Assembly: GCA_964016885.1 (NCBI GenBank)
Contig: OZ024740.1
Location: forward strand, 7,770,450-7,834,449
DNA: 64,000 nucleotides
Direction of reading: 5' to 3'
DNA from: Eledone cirrhosa
Taxonomy: Eukaryota > Mollusca > Cephalopoda > Octopoda > Eledonidae
Shown here: in pieces, positions 1 to 14,403 of the stretch
How positions within the stretch are numbered: the stretch's first letter is position 1
How the letters are laid out: each line of letters starts with the position of its first letter
The notes under the pieces: generated by a model
Database searches by the model: none
Told to the model about the DNA's origin: nothing
Seen by the model: the letters and a program-made list of their open reading frames with translations, nothing else
Made by a program: the position numbers and the translations under genes

Positions 1-123
1 TCAGTTTCTATTGGTATGACAGTTTCGATTGGTATATCAGTTTCGATTGGTATGTCAGTTTCGACTGTTATGTCAGTTTCGATTGGTATGTCAGTTTCGT
101 TTAGTATGTAAGTTTCCATTGGT

Positions 124-1275
124 ATGTTAATTTCGATTGGTATATCTGTTTTGATTAGTATGTCAGTTTCTATTGTTATATCAGTTTCGATTGGTATATC
201 AGTTTCGACTGGTATATCAGTTTCGATTGGTATATCAGTTTCGATTGGTATATCAGTTTCGACTGGTATGTCAGTTTCGATTGGTATATCAGGTTCGATT
301 GGTATATCAATTGTGATTGGTATATCAGTTTCGATTGGTATATCAGTTTCCATCAGTATGTCAGTTTCTATTGGTATATCAGTTTCGATTGGTATATCAG
401 TTTCAAATTGTATGTCAGTTTCTATTGGTATATCAGTTCCTGTTGGGATGTCAGTTTCGATTGGTATATCAGTTTCGATTGGATTATCAGATCCTATTGT
501 TATATCAGTTTCTATTGGTATGTCAGTTTCGATTATTATATCAGTGAATATTGGTATGTCAGTTTCGATTGGTATGTCAATTTCGATTGGTATATCAGTT
601 TTTATTGGTATGTCAGTTTCTATTGATAAATCAGCTTTGATTGGTATATCAGTTTAGATTAGTATGTCAGTTTCTATTGGTATGTCAGTTTTGGTCAGTA
701 TATCAGTTTCTATTGGTATGTCAGTTTCGATTGCTATGTCAGTTTGAATTGGTACATCAGTTTCGATTGGTATGTCAGTTTCGATTAGTATATCAGTTTC
801 TATTGGTATGTCAGTTTGGATTGGTATGTCAGTCTGGATTGGTATATCAGTTTCGATTGTTATATCAGTTTCTATTGGTATGTAAGTTTCTATTGGTATA
901 TCAGTTTCTATTGGTATGTCAGTTCCGATTGGTATGTCAGTTTCGATTGTTATGTCAATTTCGATTGGTATAACTGTTTCGATTAGTATGTCCGTTTCTA
1001 TTGGTATATCAGTTTCGATTGTTATATATGTTTCGATTGGTATGTCAATTTCTATTGGTAGATCAGTTTTGATTGGTATGTTAGTTACTATTGGTATATC
1101 AGTTTCGATTAGTATATCAGTTTCTATTGGTATGTCAGTTTCGATTCGTATGTTAGTCCTCGATTTGTATGTCAGTTTCTATTGGTATATCTGTTTCGAT
1201 GGGTATGTCACTTTCGATTGGTATATCAGTTTCTATTGGTATATCAGCTTCGATTGGTATATCCGTTTAGATTAG
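124..1275. repeat. 1,152-bp higher-order block, copy 1 of 3
   Basis: This block recurs at the same length at 10712-11863 and 14404-15555, with only scattered substitutions visible (for example at 483, where GGATTATCAG replaces GGTATATCAG). The similarity to the second copy extends further, to about 1-1850 against 10589-12438, at a constant offset of 10,588 bp. Each copy contains one 19-bp marker unit. Confidence 0.85.
1150..1168 (+). repeat. 19-bp marker unit of the higher-order repeat (first of 20)
   Basis: The unit TATGTTAGTCCTCGATTTG is 19 bp rather than 18. It is always preceded by a CGATAGG or CGATTCG unit and followed by TATGTCAGTTTCTATTGG and then CTGTTTCGATGGG. Twenty copies occur, 10 in domain A and 10 at or after 37415, and none between. 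Each shifts the array phase by +1. Confidence 0.9.
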
Positions 1276-2954
1276 TATGTCAGTTTCTATTGGTATGTCA
1301 GTTTCGGTCAGTATAACAGTTTCTATTGGTATGTCAGTTTCGATTGGTATGTCAGTTTCTATTGGTATATCAGTTTCGATTGGCAAAGCAATTCCGATTG
1401 GTATGTCAGTTTCGATTGGTATGTCAGTTTCCATTTGTATATCAGTTTCGATTGGTATGTCAGTTTCGATTGGTATATCAGTTTCGATTGGTATGTCAGT
1501 TTCTATTGGTATATTAGTTTCTATTGGTATGTCAGTTTCGATAGGAATGTCAGTTTCTATTGGTATATCAGTTTCGATTGGTATGTTAGTTTCGATCGTT
1601 ATGTCAGTTTCGATTGGTATATCAGTTTCTATTGGTATGACAGTTTCGATTGGTATATCAGTTTCGATTGGTATGTCAGTTTCGATTGTTATGTCAGTTT
1701 CGATTGGTATGTCAGTTTCGTTTAGTATGTAAGTTTTCATTGGTATGTTAATTTCGTTTGGTATATCAGTTTTGATTAGTATGTCAGTTTCTATTGGTAT
1801 ATCAGTTTCGATTGGTATATCAGTTTCAACTGGTATATCAGTTTCGATTGGTATATCAGTTTCGATTGGTATATCAGTTTCGACTGGTATGTCAGTTTCG
1901 ATTGGTATATCAGGTTCGATTGGTATATCAGTTTTGATTGGTATATCAGTTTCGATTGGTATATCAGTTTCCATTAGTATGTCAGTTTCTATTGGTATAT
2001 CAGTTTCGATTGGTATATCAGTTTCAATTTGTATGTCAGTTTCTATTGGTATATCAGTTCCTGTTGGGATGTCAGTTTTGATTGGTATATCAGTTTCGAT
2101 TGGTATATCAGATCCTATTGCTATATCAGTTTCTATTGGTATGTCTGTTTCGATTGGTATGTAAGTGTCGATTGGTATGTCAGTTTCGATTGGTATGTCA
2201 GTTTCGATTGGTATATCAGTTTCTATTGATATATCAGTTTAGATTGGTATGTCAGTTTCGATTCGTATGTCAGTTTCGATTGGTATATCAGTTTCGATTG
2301 GTATGTCAGTTTCTATTGGTATATTAGTTTCTATTGGTATGTCAGTTTCGATAGGTATCTCAGTTTCTATTGGTATATCAGTTTCGATTGGTATGTTAGT
2401 TTCGATCGTTATGTCAGTTTCGATTGGTATATCAGTTTCTATTGGTATGACAGTTTCGATTGGTATATCAGTTTCGATTGGTATGTCAGTTTCGATTGTT
2501 ATGTCAGTTTCGATTGGTATGTCAGTTTCGTTTAGTATGTAAGTTTCCATTGGTATGTTAATTTCGATTGGTATATCAGTTTTGATTAGTATGTCAGTTT
2601 CTATTGGTATATCAGTTTCGATTGGTATATCAGTTTCGACTGGTATATCAGTTTCGATTGGTATATCAGTTTCGATTGGTATATCCGTTTAGATTAGTAT
2701 GTCAGTTTCTATTGGTATGTCAGTTTCGGTCAGTATAACAGTTTCTATTGGTATGTCAGTTTCTATTGGTATATCAGTTTCGATTGGCAAAGCAATTCCG
2801 ATTGGTATATCAGTTTCGATTGGTATGTCAGTTTCCATTGGTATATCAGTTTCGATTGGTATATCAGTTTCGATTGGTATGTCAGTTTCTATTGGTATAT
2901 TAGTTTCTATTGGTATGTCAGTTTCGATAGGTATGTCAGTTTCTATTGGTATAT

Positions 2955-5583
2955 CAGTTTCGATTGTTATGTTAGTTTCGATCCTTATGTCAGTTTCAAT
3001 TGGTATATCAGTTTCTATTGGTATGACAGTTTCGATTGGTATATCAGTTTCGATTGGTATGTCAGTTTCGATTGTTATGTCAGTTTCGATTGGTATGTCA
3101 GTTTCGTTTAGTATGTAAGTTTCCATTGGTATGTTAATTTCGATTGGTATATCAGTTTTGATTAGTATGTCAGTTTCTATTGGTATATCAGTTTCGATTG
3201 GTATATCAGTTTCGACTGGTATATCAGTTTCGAGTGGTATATCAGTTTCGATTGCTATATCAGTTTCGACTGGTATGTCAGTTTCGATTGGTATATCAGT
3301 TTCGATTGGTATATCAGTTTCCATTAGTATGTCAGTTTCTATTGGTATATCAGTTCCTGTTGGGATGTCAGTTTCGATTGGTATATCACTTTCGATTGGT
3401 ATATCAGATCCTATTGCTATATCAGTTTCTATTGGTATGTCTGTTTCGATTGGTATGTAAGTGTCGATTGGTATGTCAGTTTCGATTGGTATATCAGTTT
3501 CTATTGATATATCAGTTTAGATTGGTATGTCAGTTACGATTCGTATGTCAGTTTCGATTGGTATATCAGTTTCGATTGGTATGTCAGTTTCTATTGGTAT
3601 ATTAGTTTCTATTGGTATGTCAGTTTCGATAGGTATGTCAGTTTCTGTTGGTATATCAGTTTCGATTGGTATGTTAGTTTCGATCGTTATGTCAGTTTCG
3701 ATTGGTATATCAGTTTCTATTGGTATGACAGTTTCGATTGGTATATCAGTTTCGATTGGTATGTCAGTTTCGACTGTTATGTCAGATTCGATTGGTATGG
3801 CAGTTTCGTTTAGTATGTAAATTTCCATTGGTATGTTAATTTCGATTGGTATATCAGTTTTGATTAGTATGTCAGTTTCTATTGGTATATCAGTTTCGAT
3901 TGGTATATCAGTTTCGACTGGTATATCAGTTTCGATTGGTATATCAATTTCGATTGGTATATCAGTTTCGACTGGTATGTCAGTTTCGATTGGTATATCA
4001 GGTTCGATTGGTATATCAATTGTGATTGGTATATCAGTTTCGATTGGTATATCAGTTTCCATCAGAATGTCAGTTTCTATTGGTATATCAGTTTCGATTG
4101 GTATATCAGTTTCAATTTGTATGTCAGTTTCTATTGGTATATCAGTTCCTGTTGGGATGTCAGTTTCGATTGGTATATCAGTTTCGATTGGTATATCAGA
4201 TCCTATTGCTATATCAGTTTCTATTGGTATGTCAGTTTCGATTATTATATCAGTGAATATTGGTATGTCAGTTTCGATTGGTATGTCAATTTCGATTGGT
4301 ATATCAGTTTCTATTGGTATGTCAGTTTCTATTGGTAAATCAGCTTTGATTGGTATATCAGTTTAGATTAGTATGTCAGTTTCTATTGGTATGTCAGTTT
4401 TGGTCAGTATATCAGTTTCTATTGGTATGTCAGTTTCGATTGCTATGTCAGTTTCAATTGGTATATCAGTTTCGATTGGTATATCAGTTTAGATTAGTAT
4501 GTCAGTTTCGATTGGTATGTCAGTTTCGATTAGTATGTCAGTTTCTATTGGTATATCAGTTTCGATTGATATATCAGTTTCGATTAGTATGTCAGTTTCT
4601 AATGGTATGTCAGTTTCGATTAGTATATCAGTTTCTATTGGTATGTCAGTTTGGATTGGTATGTCAGTCTGGATTGGTATATCAGTTTCGATTGTTATAT
4701 CAGTTTCGATTGGTATGTAAGTTTCTATTGGTATATCAGTTTCTATTGGTATGTCAGTTCCGATTGGTATGTCAGTTTCGATTGTTATGTCAATTTCGAT
4801 TGGTATAACTGTTTCGATTAGTATGTCCGTTTCTATTGGTATATCAGTTTCGATTGTTATATATGTTTCGATTGGTATGTCAATTTCTATTGGTAGATCA
4901 GTTTTGATTGGTATGTTAGTTACTATTGGTATATCAGTTTCGATTAGTATATCAGTTTCTATTGGTATGTCAGTTTCGAGAGGTATGTTAGTCCTCGATT
5001 TGTATGTCAGTTTCTATTGGTATATCTGTTTCGATGGGTATGTCAGTTTCGATTGGTATGTCAGTTTCTATTGGTATATCAGCTTCGATTGGTATATCCG
5101 TTTAGATTAGTATGTCAGTTTCTATTGGTATGTCAGTTTCGGTCAGTATAACAGTTTCTATTGGTATGTCAGTTTCGATTGGTATGTCAGTTTCTATTGG
5201 TATATCAGTTTCGATTGGCAAAGCAATTCCGATTGGTATATCAGTTTCGATTGGTATGTCAGTTTCCATTGGTATATTAGTTTCTATTGGTATGTCAGTT
5301 TCGATAGGAATGTCAGTTTCTATTGGTATATCAGTTTTGATTGGTATGTTAGTTTCGATCGTTATGTCAGTTTCGATTGGTATATCAGTTTCTATTGGTA
5401 TGACAGTTTCGATTGGTATATCAGTTTCGATTGGTTTGTCAGTTTCGATTGTTATGTCAGTTTCGATTGGTATGTCAGTTTCGTTTAGTATGTAAGTTTC
5501 CATTGGTATGTTAATTTCGATTGGTATATCAGTTTTGATTAGTATGTCAGTTTCTATTGGTATATCAGTTTCGATTGGTATAT
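2955..5583. repeat. 2,629-bp tandem higher-order duplication, copy 1
   Basis: The sequence from about 2955 repeats 2,629 bp downstream with the same order of variant units. 2,629 is 146 x 18 + 1, and the extra base is the 19-bp marker unit at 4991. The two copies are nearly identical by eye. One difference is GGTATGTAAG near 3455 against GGTACGTAAG near 6084. Another is TATGTAAATTTCC near 3815 against TATGTAAGTTTCC near 6444. The outer boundaries are approximate. Confidence 0.85.
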
Positions 5584-7904
5584 CAGTTTCGATTGTTATG
5601 TTAGTTTCGATCCTTATGTCAGTTTCAATTGGTATATCAGTTTCTATTGGTATGACAGTTTCGATTGGTATATCAGTTTCGATTGGTATGTCAGTTTCGA
5701 TTGTTATGTCAGTTTCGATTGGTATGTCAGTTTCGTTTAGTATGTAAGTTTCCATTGGTATGTTAATTTCGATTGGTATATCAGTTTTGATTAGTATGTC
5801 AGTTTCTATTGGTATATCAGTTTCGATTGGTATATCAGTTTCGACTGGTATATCAGTTTCGAGTGGTATATCAGTTTCGATTGCTATATCAGTTTCGACT
5901 GGTATGTCAGTTTCGATTGGTATATCAGTTTCGATTGGTATATCAGTTTCCATTAGTATGTCAGTTTCTATTGGTATATCAGTTCCTGTTGGGATGTCAG
6001 TTTCGATTGGTATATCACTTTCGATTGGTATATCAGATCCTATTGCTATATCAGTTTCTATTGGTATGTCTGTTTCGATTGGTACGTAAGTGTCGATTGG
6101 TATGTCAGTTTCGATTGGTATATCAGTTTCTATTGATATATCAGTTTAGATTGGTATGTCAGTTACGATTCGTATGTCAGTTTCGATTGGTATATCAGTT
6201 TCGATTGGTATGTCAGTTTCTATTGGTATATTAGTTTCTATTGGTATGTCAGTTTCGATAGGTATGTCAGTTTCTGTTGGTATATCAGTTTCGATTGGTA
6301 TGTTAGTTTCGATCGTTATGTCAGTTTCGATTGGTATATCAGTTTCTATTGGTATGACAGTTTCGATTGGTATATCAGTTTCGATTGGTATGTCAGTTTC
6401 GACTGTTATGTCAGATTCGATTGGTATGGCAGTTTCGTTTAGTATGTAAGTTTCCATTGGTATGTTAATTTCGATTGGTATATCAGTTTTGATTAGTATG
6501 TCAGTTTCTATTGGTATATCAGTTTCGATTGGTATATCAGTTTCGACTGGTATATCAGTTTCGATTGGTATATCAGTTTCGATTGGTATATCAGTTTCGA
6601 CTGGTATGTCAGTTTCGATTGGTATATCAGGTTCGATTGGTATATCAATTGTGATTGGTATATCAGTTTCGATTGGTATATCAGTTTCCATCAGAATGTC
6701 AGTTTCTATTGGTATATCAGTTTCGATTGGTATATCAGTTTCAATTTGTATGTCAGTTTCTATTGGTATATCAGTTCCTGTTGGGATGTCAGTTTCGATT
6801 GGTATATCAGTTTCGATTGGTATATCAGATCCTATTGCTATATCAGTTTCTATTGGTATGTCAGTTTCGATTATTATATCAGTGAATATTGGTATGTCAG
6901 TTTCGATTGGTATGTCAATTTCGATTGGTATATCAGTTTCTATTGGTATGTCAGTTTCTATTGGTAAATCAGCTTTGATTGGTATATCAGTTTAGATTAG
7001 TATGTCAGTTTCTATTGGTATGTCAGTTTTGGTCAGTATATCAGTTTCTATTGGTATGTCAGTTTCGATTGCTATTTCAGTTTCAATTGGTATATCAGTT
7101 TCGATTGGTATATCAGTTTAGATTAGTATGTCAGTTTCGATTGGTATGTCAGTTTCGATTAGTATGTCAGTTTCTATTGGTATATCAGTTTCGATTGATA
7201 TATCAGTTTCGATTAGTATGTCAGTTTCTAATGGTATGTCAGTTTCGATTAGTATATCAGTTTCTATTGGTATGTCAGTTTGGATTGGTATGTCAGTCTG
7301 GATTGGTATATCAGTTTCGATTGTTATATCAGTTTCGATTGGTATGTAAGTTTCTATTGGTATATCAGTTTCTATTGGTATGTCAGTTCCGATTGGTATG
7401 TCAGTTTCGATTGTTATGTCAATTTCGATTGGTATAACTGTTTCGATTAGTATGTCCGTTTCTATTGGTATATCAGTTTCGATTGCTATATATGTTTCGA
7501 TTGGTATGTCAATTTCTATTGGTAGATCAGTTTTGATTGGTATGTTAGTTACTATTGGTATATCAGTTTCGATTAGTATATCAGTTTCTATTGGTATGTC
7601 AGTTTCGAGAGGTATGTTAGTCCTCGATTTGTATGTCAGTTTCTATTGGTATATCTGTTTCGATGGGTATGTCAGTTTCGATTGGTATGTCAGTTTCTAT
7701 TGGTATATCAGCTTCGATTGGTATATCCGTTTAGATTAGTATGTCAGTTTCTATTGGTATGTCAGTTTCGGTCAGTATAACAGTTTCTATTGGTATGTCA
7801 GTTTCGATTGGTATGTCAGTTTCTATTGGTATATCAGTTTCGATTGGCAAAGCAATTCCGATTGGTATATCAGTTTCGATTGGTATGTCAGTTTCCATTG
7901 GTAT
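5584..7904. repeat. 2,629-bp tandem higher-order duplication, copy 2
   Basis: Second copy of the block starting at about 2955. The match is collinear to about 7904, just past the GGCAAAGC marker at 7846. There the two copies differ by a whole number of 18-bp units. The end point is estimated by eye. Confidence 0.82.
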
Positions 7905-10711
7905 ATCAGTTTCGATTGGTATGTCAGTTTCGATTGGTATATCAGTTTCGATTGGTATGTCAGTTTCTATTGGTATATTAGTTTCTATTGGTATGTCAGT
8001 TTCGATAGGAATGTCAGTTTCTATTGGTATATCAGTTTTGATTGGTATGTTAGTTTCGATCGTTATGTCAGTTTCGATTGGTATATCAGTTTCTATTGGT
8101 ATGACAGTTTCGATTGGTATATCAGTTTCGATTGGTATGTCAGTTTCGATTGTTATGTCAGTTTCGATTGGTATGTCAGTTTCGTTTAGTATGTAAGTTT
8201 CCATTGGTATGTTAATTTCGATTGGTATATCAGTTTTGATTAGTATGTCAGTTTCTATTGGTATATCAGTTTCGATTGGTATATCAGTTTCAACTGGTAT
8301 ATCAGTTTCGATTGGTATATCAGTTTCGATTGGTATATCAGTTTCGACTGGTATGTCAGTTTCGATTGGTATATCAGGTTCGATTGGTATATCAGTTTTG
8401 ATTGGTATATCAGTTTCGATTGGTATATCAGTTTCCATTAGTATGTCAGTTTCTATTGGTATATCAGTTTCGATTGGTATATCAGTTTCAATTTGTATGT
8501 CAGTTTCTATTGGTATATCAGTTCCTGTTGGGATGTGTGTTTCGATTGGTATATCAGTTTCGATTGGTATATCAGATCCTATTGCTATATCAGTTTCTAT
8601 TGGTATGTCTGTTTCGATTGGTATGTAAGTGTCGATTGGTATGTTAGTTTCGATTGGTATGTCAGTTTCGATTGGTATATCAGTTTCTATTGATATATCA
8701 GTTTAGATTGGTATGTCAGTTTCGATTCGTATGTCAGTTTCGATTGGTTTATCAGTTTCGATTGGTATGTCAGTTTAGATTAGTATGTCAGTTTCTATTG
8801 GTATGTCAGTTTTGGTCAGTATATCAGTTTCTATTGGTATGTCAGTTTCGATTGCTATGTCAGTTTCAATTGGTATATCAGTTTCGATTGGTATATCAGT
8901 TTAGATTAGTATGTCAGTTTCGATTGGTATGTCAGTTTCGATTAGTATGTCAGTTTCTATTGGTATATCAGTTTCGATTGATATATCAGTTTCGATTAGT
9001 ATGTCAGTTTCTAATGGTATGTCAGTTTCGATTAGTATATCAGTTTCTATTGGTATGTCAGTTTAGATTGGTATGTCAGTCTGGATTGGTATATCAGTTT
9101 CGATTGTTATATCAGTTTCGATTGGTATGTAAGTTTCTATTGGTATATCAGTTTCTATTGGTATGTCAGTTCCGATTGGTATGTCAGTTTCGATTGTTAT
9201 GTCAATTTCGATTGGTATAACTGTTTCGATTAGTATGTCCGTTTCTATTGGTATATCAGTTTCGATTGTTATATATGTTTCGATTGGTATGTCAATTTCT
9301 ATTGGTAGATCAGTTTTGATTGGTATGTTAGTTACTATTGGTATATCAGTTTCGATTAGTATATCAGTTTCTATTGGTATGTCAGTTTCGATAGGTATGT
9401 TAGTCCTCGATTTGTATGTCAGTTTCTATTGGTATATCTGTTTCGATGGGTATGTCACTTTCGATTGGTATATCAGTTTCTATTGGTATATCAGCTTCGA
9501 TTGGTATATCCGTTTAGATTAGTATGTCAGTTTCTATTGGTATGTCAGTTTCGGTCAGTATAACAGTTTCTATTGGTATGTCAGTTTCGATTGGTATGTC
9601 AGTTTCTATTGGTATATCAGTTTCGATTGGCAAAGCAATTCCGATTGGTATATCAGTTTCGATTGGTATGTCAGTTTCCATTGGTATATCAGTTTCGATT
9701 GGTATGTCAGTTTCGATTGGTATATCAGTTTCGATTGGTATGTCAGTTTCTATTGGTATATTAGTTTCTATTGGTATGTCAGTTTCGATAGGAATGTCAG
9801 TTTCTATTGGTATATCAGTTTCGATTGGTATGTTAGTTTCGATCGTTATGTCAGTTTCGATTGGTATATCAGTTTCTATTGGTATGACAGTTTCGATTGG
9901 TATATCAGTTTCGATTGGTATGTTAATTTCGATTGGTATATCAGTTTTGATTAGTATGTCAGTTTCTATTGGTATATCAGTTTCGATTGGTATATCAGTT
10001 TCAACTGGTATATCAGTTTCGATTGGTATATCAGTTTCGATTGGTATATCAGTTTCGACTGGTATGTCAGTTTCGATTGGTATATCAGGTTCGATTGGTA
10101 TATCAGTTTTGATTGGTATATCAGTTTCGATTGGTATATCAGTTTCCATTAGTATGTCAGTTTCTATTGGTATATCAGTTTCGATTGGTATATCAGTTTC
10201 AATTTGTATGTCAGTTTCTATTGGTATATCAGTTCCTGTTGGGATGTCAGTTTTGATTGGTATATCAGTTTCGATTGGTATATCAGATCCTATTGCTATA
10301 TCAGTTTCTATTGGTATGTCTGTTTCGATTGGTATGTAAGTGTCGATTGGTATGTCAGTTTCGATTGGTATATCAGTTTCTATTGATATATCAGTTTCGA
10401 TTGGTATGTCAGTTTCGATTCGTATGTCAGTTTCGATTGGTATATCAGTTTCGATTGGTATGTCAGTTTCTATTGGTATATTAGTTTCTATTGGTATGTC
10501 AGTTTCGATAGGTATGTCAATTTCTGTTGGTATATCAGTTTCGATTGGTATGTTAGTTTCGATCGTTATGTCAGTTTCGATTGGTATATCAGTTTCTATT
10601 GGTATGACAGTTTCGATTGGTATATCAGTTTCGATTGGTATGTCAGTTTCGACTGTTATGTCAGTTTCGATTGGTATGTCAGTTTCGTTTAGTATGTAAG
10701 TTTCCATTGGT

Positions 10712-11863
10712 ATGTTAATTTCGATTGGTATATCAGTTTTGATTAGTATGTCAGTTTCTATTGGTATATCAGTTTCGATTGGTATATCAGTTTCGACTGG
10801 TATATCAGTTTCGATTGGTATATCAGTTTCGATTGGTATATCAGTTTCGACTGGTATGTCAGTTTCGATTGGTATATCAGGTTCGATTGGTATATCAATT
10901 GTGATTGGTATATCAGTTTCGATTGGTATATCAGTTTCCATCAGTATGTCAGTTTCTATTGGTATATCAGTTTCGATTGGTATATCAGTTTCAAATTGTA
11001 TGTCAGTTTCTATTGGTATATCAGTTCCTGTTGGGATGTCAGTTTCGATTGGTATATCAGTTTCGATTGGTATATCAGATCCTATTGCTATATCAGTTTC
11101 TATTGGTATGTCAGTTTCGATTATTATATCAGTGAATATTGGTATGTCAGTTTCGATTGGTATGTCAATTTCGATTGGTATATCAGTTTCTATTGGTATG
11201 TCAGTTTCTATTGGTAAATCAGCTTTGATTGGTATATCAGTTTAGATTAGTATGTCAGTTTCTATTGGTATGTCAGTTTTGGTCAGTATATCAGTTTCTA
11301 TTGGTATGTCAGTTTCGATTGCTATGTCAGTTTCAATTGGTATATCAGTTTCGATTGGTATGTCAGTTTCGATTAGTATATCAGTTTCTATTGGTATGTC
11401 AGTTTGGATTGGTATGTCAGTCTGGATTGGTATATTAGTTTCGATTGTTATATCAGTTTCGATTGGTATGTAAGTTTCTATTGGTATATCAGTTTCTATT
11501 GGTATGTCAGTTCCGATTGGTATGTCAGTTTCGATTGTTATGTCAATTTCGATTGGTATAACTGTTTCGATTAGTATGTCCGTTTCTATTGGTATATCAG
11601 TTTCGATTGTTATATATGTTTCGATTGGTATGTCAATTTCTATTGGTAGATCAGTTTTGATTGGTATGTTAGTTACTATTGGTATATCAGTTTCGATTAG
11701 TATATCAGTTTCTATTGGTATGTCAGTTTCGATTCGTATGTTAGTCCTCGATTTGTATGTCAGTTTCTATTGGTATATCTGTTTCGATGGGTATGTCACT
11801 TTCGATTGGTATATCAGTTTCTATTGGTATATCAGCTTCGATTGGTATATCCGTTTAGATTAG
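10712..11863. repeat. 1,152-bp higher-order block, copy 2 of 3
   Basis: Equal-length match to 124-1275 (offset 10,588) and to 14404-15555 (offset 3,692). The order of variant units is preserved from start to end, including the units with AGTGAATATTGG and GGTAAATCAGC and the 19-bp marker. Confidence 0.85.
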
Positions 11864-12880
11864 TATGTCAGTTTCTATTGGTATGTCAGTTTCGGTCAGT
11901 ATAACAGTTTCTATTGGTATGTCAGTTTCGATTGGTATGTCAGTTTCTATTGGTATATCAGTTTCGATTGGCAAAGCAATTCCGATTGGTATATCAGTTT
12001 CGATTGGTATGTCAGTTTCCATTTGTATATCAGTTTCGATTGGTATGTCAGTTTCGATTGGTATATCAGTTTCGATTGGTATGTCAGTTTCTATTGGTAT
12101 ATTAGTTTCTATTGGTATGTCAGTTTCGATAGGAATGTCAGTTTCTATTGGTATATCAGTTTCGATTGGTATGTTAGTTTCGATCGTTATGTCAGTTTCG
12201 ATTGGTATATCAGTTTCTATTGGTATGACAGTTTCGATTGGTATATCAGTTTCGATTGGTATGTCAGTTTCGATTGTTATGTCAGTTTCGATTGGTATGT
12301 CAGTTTCGTTTAGTATGTAAGTTTTCATTGGTATGTTAATTTCGATTGGTATATCAGTTTTGATTAGTATGTCAGTTTCTATTGGTATATCAGTTTCGAT
12401 TGGTATATCAGTTTCAACTGGTATATCAGTTTCGATTGGTATATCAGTTTCGACTTGTATGTCAGTTTCGATTGGTATATCAGGTTCGATTGGTATATCA
12501 GTTTTGATTGGTATATCAGTTTCGATTGGTATATCAGTTTCCATTAGTATGTCAGTTTCTATTGGTATATCAGTTTCGATTGGTATATCAGTTTCAATTT
12601 GTATGTCAGTTTCTATTGGTATATCAGTTCCTGTTGGGATGTCAGTTTTGATTGGTATATCAGTTTCGATTGGTATATCAGATCCTATTGCTATATCAGT
12701 TTCTATTGGTATGTCTGTTTCGATTGGTATGTAAGTGTCGATTGGTATGTCAGTTTCGATTGGTATGTCAGTTTCGATTGGTATATCAGTTTCTATTGAT
12801 ATATCAGTTTAGATTGGTATGTCAGTTTCGATTCGTATGTCAGTTTCGATTGGTATATCAGTTTCGATTGGTATATCCGT

Positions 12881-13955
12881 TTAGATTAGTATGTCAGTTT
12901 CTATTGGTATGTCAGTTTCGGTCAGTATAACAGTTTCTATTGGTATGTCAGTTTCTATTGGTATATCAGTTTCGATTGGCAAAGCAATTCCGATTGGTAT
13001 ATCAGTTTCGATTGGTATGTCAGTTTCCATTGGTATATCAGTTTCGATTGGTATGTCAGTTTCGATTGGTATATCAGTTTCGATTGGTATGTCAGTTTCT
13101 ATTGGTATATTAGTTTCTATTGGTATGTCAGTTTCGATAGGTATGTCAGTTTCTATTGGTATATCAGTTTCGATTGGTATGTTAGTTTCGATCCTTATGT
13201 CAGTTTCAATTGGTATATCAGTTTCTATTGGTATGACAGTTTCGATTGGTATATCAGTTTCGATTGGTATGTCAGTTTCGATTGTTATGTCAGTTTCGAT
13301 TGGTATGTCAGTTTCGTTTAGTATGTAAGTTTCCATTGGTATGTCAGTTTTGGTCAGTATATCAGTTTCTATTGGTATGTCAGTTTCGATTGCTATGTCA
13401 GTTTCAATTGGTATATCAGTTTCGATTGGTATGTCAGTTTCGATTAGTATATCAGTTTCTATTGGTATGTCAGTTTGGATTGGTATGTCAGTCTGGATTG
13501 GTATATCAGTTTCGATTGTTATATCAGTTTCGATTGGTATGTAAGTTTCTATTGGTATATCAGTTTCTATTGGTATGTCAGTTCCGATTGGTATGTCAGT
13601 TTCGATTGTTATGTCAATTTCGATTGGTATAACTGTTTCGATTAGTATGTCCGTTTCTATTGGTATATCAGTTTCGATTGTTATATATGTTTCGATTGGT
13701 ATGTCAATTTCTATTGGTAGATCAGTTTTGATTGGTATGTTAGTTACTATTGGTATATCAGTTTCGATTAGTATATCAGTTTCTATTGGTATGTCAGTTT
13801 CGATTCGTATGTTAGTCCTCGATTTATATGTCAGTTTCTATTGGTATATCTGTTTCGATGGGTATGTCACTTTCGATTGGTATATCAGTTTCTATTGGTA
13901 TATCAGCTTCGATTGGTATATCCGTTTAGATTAGTATGTCAGTTTCTATTGGTAT
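12881..13955. repeat. About 1.07-kb block repeated at offset 4,033, copy 1
   Basis: Collinear with 16914-17988. The offset of 4,033 bp is 224 x 18 + 1. That is what two 19-bp markers minus one single-base deletion (16286) between the copies predict. The 13815 marker here has GATTTATATG where the 17848 copy has GATTTGTATG. Confidence 0.8.
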
Positions 13956-14403
13956 GTCAGTTTCGGTCAGTATAACAGTTTCTATTGGTATGTCAGTTTC
14001 GATTGGTATGTCAGTTTCTATTGGTATATCAGTTTCGATTGGCAAAGCAATTCCGATTGGTATATCAGTTTCGATTGGTATGTCAGTTTCCATTTGTATA
14101 TCAGTTTCGATTGGTATGTCAGTTTCGATTGGTATATCAGTTTCGATTGGTATGTCAGTTTCTATTGGTATATTAGTTTCTATTGGTATGTCAGTTTCGA
14201 TAGGAATGTCAGTTTCTATTGGTATATCAGTTTCGATTGGTATGTTAGTTTCGATCGTTATGTCAGTTTCGATTGGTATATCAGTTTCTAGTGGTATGAC
14301 AGTTTCGATTGGTATATCAGTTTCGATTGGTATGTCAGTTTCGATTGTTATGTCAGTTTCGATTGGCATGTCAGTTTCGTTTAGTATGTAAGTTTCCATT
14401 GGT

